Below, piece by piece: positions 18,117-26,722 of a DNA stretch of 64,000 nucleotides (its first letter is position 1; each line of letters begins with the position of its first letter). A program made the position numbers and the translations under genes. The DNA comes from an uncultured Bacteroidota bacterium. Lineage in GTDB: Bacteria; Bacteroidota; Bacteroidia; Chitinophagales; Chitinophagaceae. The stretch is taken from contig CAILUU010000005.1 in assembly GCA_903837525.1 (NCBI GenBank), positions 27,648 through 91,647 on the forward strand, written 5' to 3'. A model generated the notes under the pieces. It had not been told where the DNA came from. It saw only the letters and a program-made list of their open reading frames with translations, and did not search any database.

Positions 18117-19145
18117 TTATTTCAAATGATTCCACCCTTGTGCAACCAGCTCATGTTTATTACCACCTCTTGTTATAATATTTTTACCCTCACTAGCTTC
18201 GGTTATGTAGCCAATAACGCTTAGCCCATTGTTTTCATTTATTTTTTCGTAATCTGCTTGGCTTATGGTAAATAGCAGTTCATAATCTTCCCCACCACTT
18301 AATGCACAGGCTGTAGGATCTAGCTCAAGCTTATAGGCAAAGTCTTTCATATCCTCATTAAAAGGTATTTTTTCTTCGTGTAGTACACAGCCCACATTAC
18401 TTTGTTTGCAAATATGCAACAACTCACTACTAAGCCCATCGCTAATATCCATCATACTTGTAGGCATAATGTTATGCTCTGCAAAATAGTCAACTACATC
18501 TTTGCGGGCTTCTGGTTTTAGCATACGCCCTACAATGTACGTTTGGTTTTCAAGATCGGGTTGTGCACCTGTTTGTTCAAAAATCTTTCTTTCTCTTTCC
18601 AAAATGGTTAAGCCTAAAAATGCTGCGCCCAAATCGCCACTTACACAAATTAAATCGTTTGGTTTTGCACCATCTCTTTTTACAAATTTATTTTGTGCTA
18701 CCTCGCCAATAGCTGTAACGCTTATTACAAAACCCCGTTGAGATGTTGTGGTGTCTCCACCCACTAAATCCACATTATATTTTTCACAAGCAGCATATAC
18801 ACCCTCATAAAATTCATCCAAAGCTTCTACACTAAATTTATTACTAATAGCAATGCTTAACACAATTTGTGTGGGCGTAGCATTCATGGCATAAATATCG
18901 CTAATGTTTACCACTACACTTTTATAGCCTAGGTGTTTTAGCGGTGTGTAGCTTAAATCAAAATGAATGCCTTCTATCAATAAATCGGTACTAATAACAG
19001 TTTGCATACCCCCATGGTCTATTACTGCCGCATCGTCCCCAATAGATAAAATGGTTGACGATTGTTTTATTTCGTTATTTTTAGTAAGACGGTCTATTAA
19101 ACCAAACTCTCCAAGAGAGGCTATTTCTGTACGTTGATTACTCAT
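18117..19145 (-). CDS. thiL: Thiamine-monophosphate kinase ThiL
   Basis: Phosphorylates thiamine monophosphate to the active cofactor thiamine diphosphate. Family segments in order: GEFGLIDRL near the N-terminus, SIGDDAAVID (about 44-53, metal/nucleotide binding), STDLLIEGIHFDLSY, NISDIYAMNATPTQIVLSI, VGGDTTTS, SGDLGAA and MDISDGLSSEL, ending with SGGEDYELLFT (about 284-294). Length 342 is normal. A TATCTTTG box at 19177-19184 on the same strand lies 31 bases upstream, back to back with the promoter of the FAD oxidase gene. Confidence 0.96.
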   Translation of the reverse strand: MSNQRTEIASLGEFGLIDRLTKNNEIKQSSTILSIGDDAAVIDHGGMQTVISTDLLIEGIHFDLSYTPLKHLGYKSVVVNISDIYAMNATPTQIVLSIAISNKFSVEALDEFYEGVYAACEKYNVDLVGGDTTTSQRGFVISVTAIGEVAQNKFVKRDGAKPNDLICVSGDLGAAFLGLTILERERKIFEQTGAQPDLENQTYIVGRMLKPEARKDVVDYFAEHNIMPTSMMDISDGLSSELLHICKQSNVGCVLHEEKIPFNEDMKDFAYKLELDPTACALSGGEDYELLFTISQADYEKINENNGLSVIGYITEASEGKNIITRGGNKHELVAQGWNHLK

Positions 19146-19176
19146 TTTCTATGCTAACTAATTAAAGAAATTTTTG

Positions 19177-19184
19177 CAAAGATA
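19177..19184 (-). promoter_or_regulatory. Bacteroidota -7 box upstream of thiL
   Basis: TATCTTTG on the minus strand, 31 bases before the thiL start. It forms a divergent promoter region with the FAD oxidase box at 19237-19244. Confidence 0.5.
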
Positions 19185-19211
19185 CTATTCCATTTTTTAT
19201 ACATAGTAGGT

Positions 19212-19244
19212 TGGTTAAAGTTGAATAAACAATGTGTAAATTTG
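19212..19244 (+). promoter_or_regulatory. Promoter of the FAD-dependent oxidase gene
   Basis: TTG (19212-19214), 22 bases, then TAAATTTG (19237-19244), three bases before the ATG at 19248. The pattern fits the Bacteroidota -33/-7 consensus and fixes the start. Confidence 0.5.
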
Positions 19245-19247
19245 AAA

Positions 19248-20657
19248 ATGGAAAGAAAAGAATTTTTAAAAACAGCTTTACTAGTTAATGCAGCAATTAT
19301 AGCTAAGCCTTTATTGGCAATGGCAAAAGGGTTTGTAATTGCCGATTTTCCATTATCTAACAATAATGTTACCTACTATAAAAAATCCGATGCCCCTTAC
19401 GATTTATTACGTAAAGGATTTAATAAACGAATAGAAAAATTTCCTCAAATTATTGCATTGTGTAGCACTAAAGAGGGTGTAGCACAAGCCGTAAAATATG
19501 CCGTTGCAAATAAACTACCCATTGCTATAAAAAGTGGGGGTCATTGTATGGAAGGTTTTAGTAGCAACAATGGGGGTATGGTAATTAATCTTTCTTTATT
19601 AAACAAGTTGGAATGGGTAGAAGATTTTGTGGTGAAGGTTGGACCAGGTTGCACCCTAGCTAACTTATATAATAACATTTTACCTAAGCAAAAAATACTA
19701 CCAGGCGGTAGTTGTGCTGGGGTTGGTATTAGTGGTTTAGTAACGGGTGGTGGATATGGATTAATGAGCCGCTTGTTTGGATTAACTTGTGATAGTTTAC
19801 AAGAAGTAACCATGATAGATGGTAAGGGTAATAGCGTAAATAGTAAAGATAACCCCGAGCTATTGTGGGCCTGCAAAGGTGGTGGTAGTGGCAACTTTGG
19901 TATTGTAACTGAATTAAAATTCAAGCTACATACTGCACCTAAAACTATGCAAAGTGTTCGCTTTAAAACAAAAAATGCAACTGCACAAAAAGCCAAACAA
20001 ATTTTTAAAACCTGGTTTGAAGAAAGTAAATTATTGCCTAATCATTGTTTTAGCGCTTGCCTATTAAATGGCAAAACGGTGTATATTTTACTAACCAACA
20101 CCAGTAAAACAACAGCTGCGGTACAACGTTTCATTAATACCCTTTCGGCAGCTAGCCAAACTACGAGTAAAACGGCAGCACAGCCTTTGGCCACTGCATT
20201 AAAAACGTATTATGGTAGGCAAGCCCCAATGAATTTTAAAAATGCTTCTGCAGGTTTGTACAAAAGCTTTAACGAAATTGAACCTTTTATAGAAGAGGTG
20301 CTACAAAAAGTAATTAATACACCTGGAATGATTTACCAAGTAAATACCGTTGGCGGCGCTGTACAAAATGCCGAGTTTGAAAAAACAAGCTGTTTTGCAC
20401 ATAGAAGTTATTTTTATTTTAGTGAGTTACAAGCCTATTGGGAAACGCCTACACAAGGCAATAAATTAATGGCTAGGTTTGAGGAGGTGCAACAACTTTT
20501 CAGCAAAAACAATATTACTGCACAATACAGAAACTACCCCGATGTAAATTTTAAAAATAGTTTACAATTGTACTATGGTACTAATTTAGAACGATTAAAG
20601 GCTGTAAAGAAAACGTATGATCCAAATAATGTACTACAGCATGAGCAAAGTATTTGA
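19248..20657 (+). CDS. Berberine-bridge-enzyme-type FAD-binding oxidoreductase
   Basis: A 469-residue PCMH/VAO-family oxidase. The N-terminus ERKEFLKTALLVNAAIIAKP is a hydrophobic export-like signal. The FAD domain has IKSGGHCMEGFSSNN with His99 and LPGGSCAGVGISGLVTGGGYG with Cys156; these correspond to the two residues that bind FAD covalently in berberine bridge enzyme (His104 and Cys166), so bicovalent flavin is likely. KGGGSGNFGIVTE closes the FAD domain. A BBE C-terminal segment ends YYGTNLERLKAVKKTYDPNNV. Relatives oxidise sugars, alcohols or aromatic compounds; the substrate here is unknown. The start at 19248 is set by the box directly upstream. Confidence 0.9.
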   Translation: MERKEFLKTALLVNAAIIAKPLLAMAKGFVIADFPLSNNNVTYYKKSDAPYDLLRKGFNKRIEKFPQIIALCSTKEGVAQAVKYAVANKLPIAIKSGGHCMEGFSSNNGGMVINLSLLNKLEWVEDFVVKVGPGCTLANLYNNILPKQKILPGGSCAGVGISGLVTGGGYGLMSRLFGLTCDSLQEVTMIDGKGNSVNSKDNPELLWACKGGGSGNFGIVTELKFKLHTAPKTMQSVRFKTKNATAQKAKQIFKTWFEESKLLPNHCFSACLLNGKTVYILLTNTSKTTAAVQRFINTLSAASQTTSKTAAQPLATALKTYYGRQAPMNFKNASAGLYKSFNEIEPFIEEVLQKVINTPGMIYQVNTVGGAVQNAEFEKTSCFAHRSYFYFSELQAYWETPTQGNKLMARFEEVQQLFSKNNITAQYRNYPDVNFKNSLQLYYGTNLERLKAVKKTYDPNNVLQHEQSI

Positions 20658-20763
20658 GGAACTATTAATGAGGTTGATTTATCAACTATTTTTAATCTGG
20701 GTTCATTCTTTTTTGATTAATCCCTAAAAAAACCGTAATTCGTATTTAATTAATAATCAGCTA

Positions 20764-21969
20764 TTGCAACTATCTATCATCATAGTAAATTATAATGTAA
20801 AATACTTTTTAGAACAATGTTTACAATCGGTTTTGCTAGCTACTAAAAATTGCACAGCAGAAATTTTTGTTGTTGATAATAATTCCACTGATGGTAGCAA
20901 GCAATTTTTAGAGCCTCTTTTTAAAGAAGTACATTTTATATGGTTACCTAAAAATATTGGCTTTGCTAAAGCAAATAATATTGCCTTAACAAAAACAAGT
21001 GGAGACTATATTCTTTTTTTAAACCCCGATACCATTGTTGCTGAAGATAGTTTTGAAAAAACAATTGCTTTTTTACAAAACAATACCGCTATTGGCGCAT
21101 TAGGTGTAAAAATGATTGACGGAAGTGGACAGTTTTTAAAAGAAAGTAAAAGAGCTTTTCCATCGCCAAGTATATCGTTATTCAAAATTTTAGGCTTAGC
21201 CAATCTTTTTCCTAAGTCAAAATTATTTGCAAAATATCATATGGGGCATTTATCCGTAAATGAAAATAATGAAGTAGATGTTTTAGCGGGGGCCTTTATG
21301 CTTGTGCCAAAAGTAGTATTAAATGTTGTTGGTAGCTTTGATGAAGCTTTTTTTATGTATGGAGAAGATGTTGATTTAAGTTATCGGATTCAAAAAGCAG
21401 GATATAAAAATTATTATTTTGCCAAAACTACTATTCTTCATTTTAAAGGAGAGAGTACAAAAAAAGGTAGTTTAAATTACGTAAGCTTATTTTATAAAGC
21501 AATGAATTTGTTTGTACACAAGCATTATAAAAGCGGCAATGCTGCAGTATTTACTTTTCTAATTAATATTGGCATTTGGTTTAGGGCTTCCTTAGCAACG
21601 CTTACAAGTGTTTTTAAAGTTGATAAAAAAACATTTATTAAAGACAAAGATAATTTTATTATTTCCGACGAAGTAAATTATACCAAAGTAGTAGAAATAT
21701 TAAGTGTACATAACGAAAGTGTTATGGATAGAGTAAATATTTTTAACAACGATAAAAAAAATACCATAAACGATATTAGTACAATTCAATCCTACTTAAA
21801 AAGAGATACAGCAGTTGTTTTTTGTCAAAATCATTTATCGGTTTCAAAAATTATTCAATTGGTACAGCAGTTCCCTGTAGGTATTGTTAAACGATTTCAT
21901 TTAGCAAATACAAAAAGTATTGTAAGCAGCCATAGTAAAGATGGTAGAGGAGATAGCATTGGATTATAA
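20764..21969 (+). CDS. Family 2 glycosyltransferase with an extra C-terminal domain
   Basis: A 401-residue inverting glycosyltransferase. The GT-A fold is plain: LSIIIVNYNVKYFLEQCL at the start, FVVDNNSTDGS (about 37-47), LFLNPDTIVAED with the metal-binding DxD-like Asp (about 86-97), and AFMLVPKVVLNVVGSFDEAFFMYGEDVDLSYRI (about 180-212). These are the marks of rhamnosyltransferase-like GT2 enzymes of cell-surface polysaccharide synthesis. After about residue 290 comes an additional segment of about 110 residues unlike a GT2 domain. The start is TTG: no ATG is near, and the encoded N-terminus is exactly that of the family. It converges on the next gene with a 6-base overlap. Confidence 0.9.
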   Translation: MQLSIIIVNYNVKYFLEQCLQSVLLATKNCTAEIFVVDNNSTDGSKQFLEPLFKEVHFIWLPKNIGFAKANNIALTKTSGDYILFLNPDTIVAEDSFEKTIAFLQNNTAIGALGVKMIDGSGQFLKESKRAFPSPSISLFKILGLANLFPKSKLFAKYHMGHLSVNENNEVDVLAGAFMLVPKVVLNVVGSFDEAFFMYGEDVDLSYRIQKAGYKNYYFAKTTILHFKGESTKKGSLNYVSLFYKAMNLFVHKHYKSGNAAVFTFLINIGIWFRASLATLTSVFKVDKKTFIKDKDNFIISDEVNYTKVVEILSVHNESVMDRVNIFNNDKKNTINDISTIQSYLKRDTAVVFCQNHLSVSKIIQLVQQFPVGIVKRFHLANTKSIVSSHSKDGRGDSIGL

Positions 21970-22983
21970 AATCTTTTGCAAATTAAATTCATGTTGATTT
22001 ATAAAAATAAAGTGCTCTTTTTTCTCCAATAATTTTGCCAAATATTCTTGCTCGGTTTGGCCGGGAGTTGGCACAAGTACTGCTTTTTTTTCTAGTACTT
22101 CTAAATCCATAATGGTGCTATAGCCGCTTCTACTAATAATTAAGGAAGATTGTAGCATTACCCTATTTAATTCGTCCGTTGCCAAAAAGTTACAGATTAC
22201 TACGTTTGGTTGTGAGCAATTAAGTATAGACTTATGTTGAGGCAACCCTCTAACCAAAATAATATTTTTAGTGGTATTTTTTAGTTGAGCTAAAATAATA
22301 TTTTCAAAAATAGTTCGTTGTGGCTCTGGACCGCTTAAAATAATAGCTGCGTCATAAATAACAGGCATTTCTTTACGGATAAATCTAGTTAGTGGGTTTA
22401 TATACTTTACCGGAATTGTTGGTTCTATTTTTGGATGAGATAAATCACCTGCTAAATTATTTTCCCCTTCATAATCGGGTACCCAACATTCGGTAAATTT
22501 ATTTATAAACTTGTAGTGTAATTTTTGTAAGTGCCTTTCTATAAAACTAAAATTAGCCTTTATGGTAAGTTGGTGGGTAAGGTAAATTGATTTTATTTGT
22601 TTGGAATATAGTCCTGGTCTGTTATCCGAAATAATTAATTCAATATTGTATTGCTCAATTATTTGCTGCAACCATTTCTTTTCCTTTTTTATACAACGGG
22701 CAATTTTGGGCAATTGAGTAATTAATTTTATCCATAGGCCTACTTTAGTTTTACTATAGGTGATATTATACCCATCAATAGGTAAAAAAGTTAGTTGAGG
22801 AAATTCATTTTTAAGCAATGCCTCGGTAAACTTGCTTGCAGCAATTAACACAGTATAATTTAACTTAATGAGCTCTTCAATAATAGGAATACAACGGGTA
22901 GCATGGCCTAGTCCCCAATCTAGCGGAGCTACTAAAACACAGCTTTTGTTGCCTTTTATGTTAAAATTTTTTGGTAATTTCAA
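21964..22983 (-). CDS. GT-B glycosyltransferase (MurG/GT28-like)
   Basis: A 339-residue protein with two Rossmann halves. The N-terminal half begins VLVAPLDWGLGHATRCIPIIEEL, where GLGHATR is the glycine loop of GT28-type enzymes; the C-terminal half contains IILSGPEPQR and the nucleotide-sugar region SSLIISRSGYSTIMDLEVLEKKAVLVPTPGQTEQEYLA. It probably transfers a sugar to a lipid or surface glycan. Start is TTG at 22983; no ATG is available before the glycine loop. It converges with the GT2 gene and ends within its last codons, and is divergent from the small lipoprotein gene. Confidence 0.85.
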   Translation of the reverse strand: MKLPKNFNIKGNKSCVLVAPLDWGLGHATRCIPIIEELIKLNYTVLIAASKFTEALLKNEFPQLTFLPIDGYNITYSKTKVGLWIKLITQLPKIARCIKKEKKWLQQIIEQYNIELIISDNRPGLYSKQIKSIYLTHQLTIKANFSFIERHLQKLHYKFINKFTECWVPDYEGENNLAGDLSHPKIEPTIPVKYINPLTRFIRKEMPVIYDAAIILSGPEPQRTIFENIILAQLKNTTKNIILVRGLPQHKSILNCSQPNVVICNFLATDELNRVMLQSSLIISRSGYSTIMDLEVLEKKAVLVPTPGQTEQEYLAKLLEKKEHFIFINQHEFNLQKIL

Positions 22984-23036
22984 AACAATACAATAATTGT
23001 GTGTGAAAATAGTTTAATTTAGTAATTGAAAGAATT

Positions 23037-23162
23037 ATGAAGCAATTAATTAAACTAACCTTAGTTCTAACTTTTATTATTAGCATTACAGCAATTGGCT
23101 GTTCGTCATCTAAAAAAAGCCAATGTGGTTGCCCTAATAAGCAAGGTATGGTAGGGTACTAA
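23037..23162 (+). CDS. Very small lipoprotein with a CGCPN motif
   Basis: A 41-residue ORF with a textbook lipoprotein signal: MKQLIKL, a hydrophobic core, then TAIGCSSSKK with lipobox Cys22. The mature peptide is only about 20 residues, SSSKKSQCGCPNKQGMVGY, with a CGC pair. Similar small proteins with a Cys-Gly-Cys-Pro motif and a GMVGY-like end are, as far as I recall, common in Bacteroidota, but their function is unknown. It lies 54 bases from the divergent glycosyltransferase start and 12 bases before the next ORF, so the two small genes are likely co-transcribed. Confidence 0.75.
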   Translation: MKQLIKLTLVLTFIISITAIGCSSSKKSQCGCPNKQGMVGY

Positions 23163-23174
23163 TTTACTACGTGT

Positions 23175-23426
23175 ATGAACCGACAATCTAACAGAGATTT
23201 ATTGGTTTTATTTAATCAAACAATAATGTCGTCACAAGCTATTGAGCAAGAGGTGGAATTATTGAATACCCTTTTGGGTAACGTGGAGCGACTTGAAAAC
23301 TTAGTTGCTGCACACGAATTAATAAATATAAACAAATATCGTGTTATTAATAAGTCGTTAACATTGCGTACTTATTTTAGAGAGCGAAAAGATAAGCCCT
23401 TTGTATTTTTAAGTTGTAAAAATTAG
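23175..23426 (+). CDS. Small protein of unknown function
   Basis: An 83-residue, mostly helical, soluble protein (SSQAIEQEVELLNTLLGNVERLENLVAAHELININKYRVI) with a basic tail RTYFRERKDKPF. The helix has heptad-like Leu/Val spacing and may be a short coiled coil. It starts 12 bases after the stop of the small lipoprotein and is probably translated from the same mRNA. I do not recognise the family. Its stop lies six bases from the end of the converging aminotransferase gene. Confidence 0.6.
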   Translation: MNRQSNRDLLVLFNQTIMSSQAIEQEVELLNTLLGNVERLENLVAAHELININKYRVINKSLTLRTYFRERKDKPFVFLSCKN

Positions 23427-23432
23427 TTTAGG

Positions 23433-24698
23433 TTATTTCAGTTTTTCCAACGCACTTTTCAACATTCCTAACATTTCGTCTATTTCTTCTTTTTTGCAAG
23501 TGCCCACACTAAGCCTATACCAGTTACTACTTCGGCTAGCGCCAAAAGCGTAGAAAGGCACAATCGCTATTTTAGCCTCGTTTAAAATGTAACTCGTAAC
23601 ATCACTTTGGGCTTCTAACACAGTGCCATTGGGCATTTTTTTACCCACCATATTTATTTGTATGGTTAAATAAATTGCGGCTTGTGGAGTTATGGCATCC
23701 ACATCAAACCCTTGTACTTTTAATTGTTGAAAACCTACATAAATTCGTTGTAAACGCTCTTCAATTTCGGCTTTAAATGTAGTAAAGTAGTTATCTATAT
23801 GTTCCGTTTGTACAAGGTAGTTTGCTGTTGCTTTTTGCTCTGCCATTGGGGCCCAAGCGCCTACATGGCTGTTAATTGCTTTCATCTTATTAATAACATT
23901 AGCAGGGCCCATTGCCCAACCCACTCGTACCCCTGTAGCGGCAAATGCTTTGCTTATACCATCAATAAAAATGGTGTACTCCTTCATTTTAGGATTAATG
24001 CTTACAGGATTGTAATGCTCGGTATCGCCAAAAGTAAGTGCCCAATAAATTTGGTCAAACATTACATACAGCTTCTTTTCATAATCGCCTCTGCCTTCAT
24101 TTTCGGTAATAACTAAATTGCAAATAGCGGTTAACTCTTCTTTTGAAAAGGTTGTACCAGTTGGGTTTAACGGACTGCACAAGGCTAGTAAAGATGCACC
24201 TTTTATATGTTCGGCAATTTCAATAGCAGTGGGCATAAAGTTATTTTCAAACTTACTTTCTATAACAACATGCGCTGCCTCGGTAAAATGTACATAGTGA
24301 TTATTATTCCAACTAGGTACTGCATAAATAATTTTATCTCCTTTATCTACTACGGCTCTAAATACACTATAAATTAATGGACGACCACCTGCAGCAATTA
24401 AAATTTCGTTGGTGTCATAATGTATATGCTCTCTATCTAAAATAAAACTAGAAACGGCCTGGCGTAATTCTAAACTTCCTTCTGCTGGCGGATAGGTAGT
24501 AAAACCTTCTTTAAAAGATTGTATTATTTCGTTTTCAAAAACCTGTGGTATTCGAAAAATTGAAGAATCAAAATCGCCAATTGTAAAATTATAAATTTTA
24601 TTCCCTTGCTTAATTTTTTCTTTAATTTCTGCCCCTAATTTTACAATTTCACTACCAATTAAGGTTTCGGCTAATTGGCTTAATTTACTTGAACTCAT
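23433..24698 (-). CDS. Class I/II PLP-dependent aminotransferase
   Basis: A 421-residue fold-type I enzyme. The family segments are FTIGDFDSSIFRIP, TTYPPAEGSLELRQAVSSFI, AAGGRPLIYSVFRAVVDKGD, CSPLNPTGTTFSKEEL (about 174-189), MFDQIYWALTF, and the Schiff-base lysine Lys250 in FIDGISKAFAATGVRVGWAMGP. The last part has the substrate-carboxylate Arg in WYRLSVGTC. It most resembles aspartate/aromatic-type aminotransferases, but the donor cannot be named from sequence. It is leftward, stands alone between the small genes and msrB, and no clear -7 box is seen. Confidence 0.92.
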   Translation of the reverse strand: MSSSKLSQLAETLIGSEIVKLGAEIKEKIKQGNKIYNFTIGDFDSSIFRIPQVFENEIIQSFKEGFTTYPPAEGSLELRQAVSSFILDREHIHYDTNEILIAAGGRPLIYSVFRAVVDKGDKIIYAVPSWNNNHYVHFTEAAHVVIESKFENNFMPTAIEIAEHIKGASLLALCSPLNPTGTTFSKEELTAICNLVITENEGRGDYEKKLYVMFDQIYWALTFGDTEHYNPVSINPKMKEYTIFIDGISKAFAATGVRVGWAMGPANVINKMKAINSHVGAWAPMAEQKATANYLVQTEHIDNYFTTFKAEIEERLQRIYVGFQQLKVQGFDVDAITPQAAIYLTIQINMVGKKMPNGTVLEAQSDVTSYILNEAKIAIVPFYAFGASRSSNWYRLSVGTCKKEEIDEMLGMLKSALEKLK

Positions 24699-24822
24699 AC
24701 GTAGTTATTAAGGGGTAAAAGTAGGTGTTTTTTTTGAGCAGTAAATGTTAGGTACAAGTACAGACTTACATCGTAAATTTTTTTACCTTACAAAACAAAT
24801 AAAATATTTTATTTATATTTTA

Positions 24823-25320
24823 TCACTTACTCCCTTCAAATTTTAGTATTACAGAATTTATACAATATCTTAATCCTGTTGGCGGCGGGCCATCTTCAAA
24901 CACATGCCCTAAATGGCCTTTACATTTACCACAAACTACTTCTGTACGTTTCATACCATGTGTATTATCTGGCAAATAAATAATACTCCCTTTTGTTATG
25001 GGTTCAAAAAAACTTGGCCACCCACAACTACTTTCAAATTTGCCATTACTTTTAAATAATGGATTACTACAAGCTATGCAGTAGTAGGCTCCTACTTCTT
25101 TATGCTCATTATATTTTCCGGTAAACGCTCTCTCCGTTCCTTTATTACGAGATATTTCATAAACCTCTTCTGGCAATATTTTTTTCCACTCTTGGTCTGT
25201 TTTGGGCAAATTAGTAGTATCTACCGCTATACTTTTTTCTTCCATACTTGTTTTATTTATAGATTTTTTTGGGCTACAAGCCACAAATAGTGTTACAAAA
25301 ATAAAAAGATATTTATACAT
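24823..25320 (-). CDS. msrB: Peptide-methionine (R)-S-oxide reductase MsrB, lipoprotein form
   Basis: Reduces Met-R-sulfoxide in proteins. The 165-residue sequence starts with a signal peptide and a lipobox (FVACSPKK, Cys15), so the enzyme is expected to be anchored in the periplasm. The MsrB fold carries both zinc CxxC pairs (YCIACSN and VVCGKCKGH), the [12 protein letters not shown] segment, [19 protein letters not shown], and the catalytic Cys153 in [11 protein letters not shown]. It is preceded by a TAACTTTA sequence that approximates the -7 box. The gene is divergent from adk. Confidence 0.95.
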   Translation of the reverse strand: MYKYLFIFVTLFVACSPKKSINKTSMEEKSIAVDTTNLPKTDQEWKKILPEEVYEISRNKGTERAFTGKYNEHKEVGAYYCIACSNPLFKSNGKFESSCGWPSFFEPITKGSIIYLPDNTHGMKRTEVVCGKCKGHLGHVFEDGPPPTGLRYCINSVILKFEGSK

Positions 25321-25426
25321 AGTATTTAAACAATAGTTTAGATGTAAAGTTATTTACGTAATTACATAATTAAATAGTTTTTAAATATTTGGTTAAATTG
25401 TTAAACAAATTATAAAATCCAATTTG

Positions 25427-25434
25427 TATTTTTG
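25427..25434 (+). promoter_or_regulatory. Bacteroidota -7 box upstream of adk
   Basis: TATTTTTG, 34 bases before the adk start. A TTG at 25398-25400 is further away (26 bases) than usual for a -33 element. Confidence 0.35.
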
Positions 25435-25468
25435 CTATCTTCATAACGTAAGTAGTATATAGATATAT

Positions 25469-26050
25469 ATGTTTAATTTAATTCTTTTTGGCCCTCCTGG
25501 AAGTGGTAAAGGCACACAGAGCGAAAAGCTAATTGCAAAGTATGGGCTTAACCATTTAAGCACAGGCGATTTACTACGCAGTGAAATAGCTGCTAAAACT
25601 CCACTAGGTTTAGAGGCTAAAAATATTATGGATAAAGGGCAATTAGTGCCTGATGAAGTAGTAATTGGTATGATAAGTTCTGCATTGGATGCTAACCCAA
25701 CTGCCAAAGGTTTTTTGTTTGATGGTTTTCCTAGAACGGGTGCACAAGCACAAGCTTTAGATAATTTATTAGAACTAAAAGAAGCTAGTATAAATGTAAT
25801 GTTAGCCTTAGATGTTAGCGAAAAGGAATTAGTAAAACGTTTATTAAAACGTGGCGAAACAAGTGGTAGAAGTGATGATACCAATGAGCATGTTATTAGA
25901 GCAAGGATTACAGAGTACCACAATAAAACAGCAATTGTTGCAGAGTATTACAGGCAGTTTAATAAAGTAGTTTTGATAAAAGGTGAGGGGTCAGTTGATG
26001 ATATTTTTGCCGCTCTTAGTAAAGAAATAGATGAACGAAATAAAGAATAA
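25469..26050 (+). CDS. adk: Adenylate kinase
   Basis: Interconverts ATP plus AMP and two ADP. The 193-residue sequence has the P-loop GPPGSGKGTQ at residues 8-17, the AMP-site segment STGDLLRSEI, LVPDEVVIGM, the signature FLFDGFPRTGAQAQAL (about 82-97) and RGETSGRSDD with lid arginines. It is the short type, without the long zinc-like LID insertion, as is usual in this phylum. A clear terminator hairpin follows at 26061-26087, so adk appears to be a single-gene transcript. Confidence 0.97.
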   Translation: MFNLILFGPPGSGKGTQSEKLIAKYGLNHLSTGDLLRSEIAAKTPLGLEAKNIMDKGQLVPDEVVIGMISSALDANPTAKGFLFDGFPRTGAQAQALDNLLELKEASINVMLALDVSEKELVKRLLKRGETSGRSDDTNEHVIRARITEYHNKTAIVAEYYRQFNKVVLIKGEGSVDDIFAALSKEIDERNKE

Positions 26051-26060
26051 ATAACTCTAC

Positions 26061-26087
26061 ATCCTGCCTAAAAAGCAGGATTTTTTT
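26061..26087 (+). terminator. Intrinsic terminator after adk, abutting the next start codon
   Basis: ATCCTGC, loop ctaaaaa, GCAGGAT, then a run of seven T (six outside the stem). It lies 10 bases after the adk stop. The T run ends exactly at the ATG (26088) of the acetyltransferase gene. Confidence 0.85.
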
Positions 26088-26684
26088 ATGCAAGACTTAG
26101 CCAACCAAAAAATTATTTTAGAAAATAATAGCGTACAGTTAGTACCACTCAACCTTGAGCATACAACTGAATGTATACACTACGCTTTAACCGAACCAAC
26201 TATTTGGCAGTACAGTATGGTAAACCCAGGCGGTAGTGCCTCGCCTATGGAAAGATACATTGCTTTTGCAATAAATGAAAGAATAGAAAATAAAGGCTAT
26301 CCCTTTATAGTTATAGACAAAACTACCAATCAGCTGGCTGGCTGCACTCGTTTTTACGATATTGATTTTAATAACAAAGCCGCTTCAATTGGCTATACTT
26401 GGTACGCGAAAAAATTTCAACGTACTGGCTTAAACCGCCATTGCAAGCTATTACTACTCACCCATGCTTTTGAAGTATGGAATTTAGAAAGAGTAGAATT
26501 TAGGGCCGATATTAATAATACAGCCTCTATTAATGCCATGAAAAATATTGGTTGCATTGAAGAAGGAGTTTTACGTAACCATGCCAATATAGAAAATGGT
26601 AGACGAACATCCATTATTTTAAGCATATTAAAAGATGAATGGTTTGGCGGTGTTAAAGAAAATTTAGTAAAGAAGATTTATTGA
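26088..26684 (+). CDS. GNAT family N-acetyltransferase (RimJ/RimL type)
   Basis: A 198-residue GNAT protein. After a strand-rich start (IILENNSVQLVPLNLEHTTEC) it shows the RimJ/RimL pattern: AGCTRFYDIDFNNKAASIGYTWYAKKFQRTGLNRHCKLLLLTHAFEVWNLERVEFRADINNTASINAMKNIGC, containing the acetyl-CoA loop Q-R-T-G-x-N. It may acetylate a protein N-terminus or a small amine; the substrate is unknown. The ATG at 26088 follows directly on the T run of the adk terminator, so either transcription reads through or a shorter form starts internally. It overlaps nothing downstream; the PaaZ-like promoter box begins 13 bases after its stop. Confidence 0.88.
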   Translation: MQDLANQKIILENNSVQLVPLNLEHTTECIHYALTEPTIWQYSMVNPGGSASPMERYIAFAINERIENKGYPFIVIDKTTNQLAGCTRFYDIDFNNKAASIGYTWYAKKFQRTGLNRHCKLLLLTHAFEVWNLERVEFRADINNTASINAMKNIGCIEEGVLRNHANIENGRRTSIILSILKDEWFGGVKENLVKKIY

Positions 26685-26696
26685 GCATTCCCTTTG

Positions 26697-26704
26697 TAGC
26701 TTTG
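26697..26704 (+). promoter_or_regulatory. Bacteroidota -7 box upstream of the PaaZ-like gene
   Basis: TAGCTTTG, 18 bases before the ATG at 26723. It supports that ATG over the upstream in-frame TTG at 26681. Confidence 0.4.
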
Positions 26705-26722
26705 CCAAAACGTTTTTTGCAT

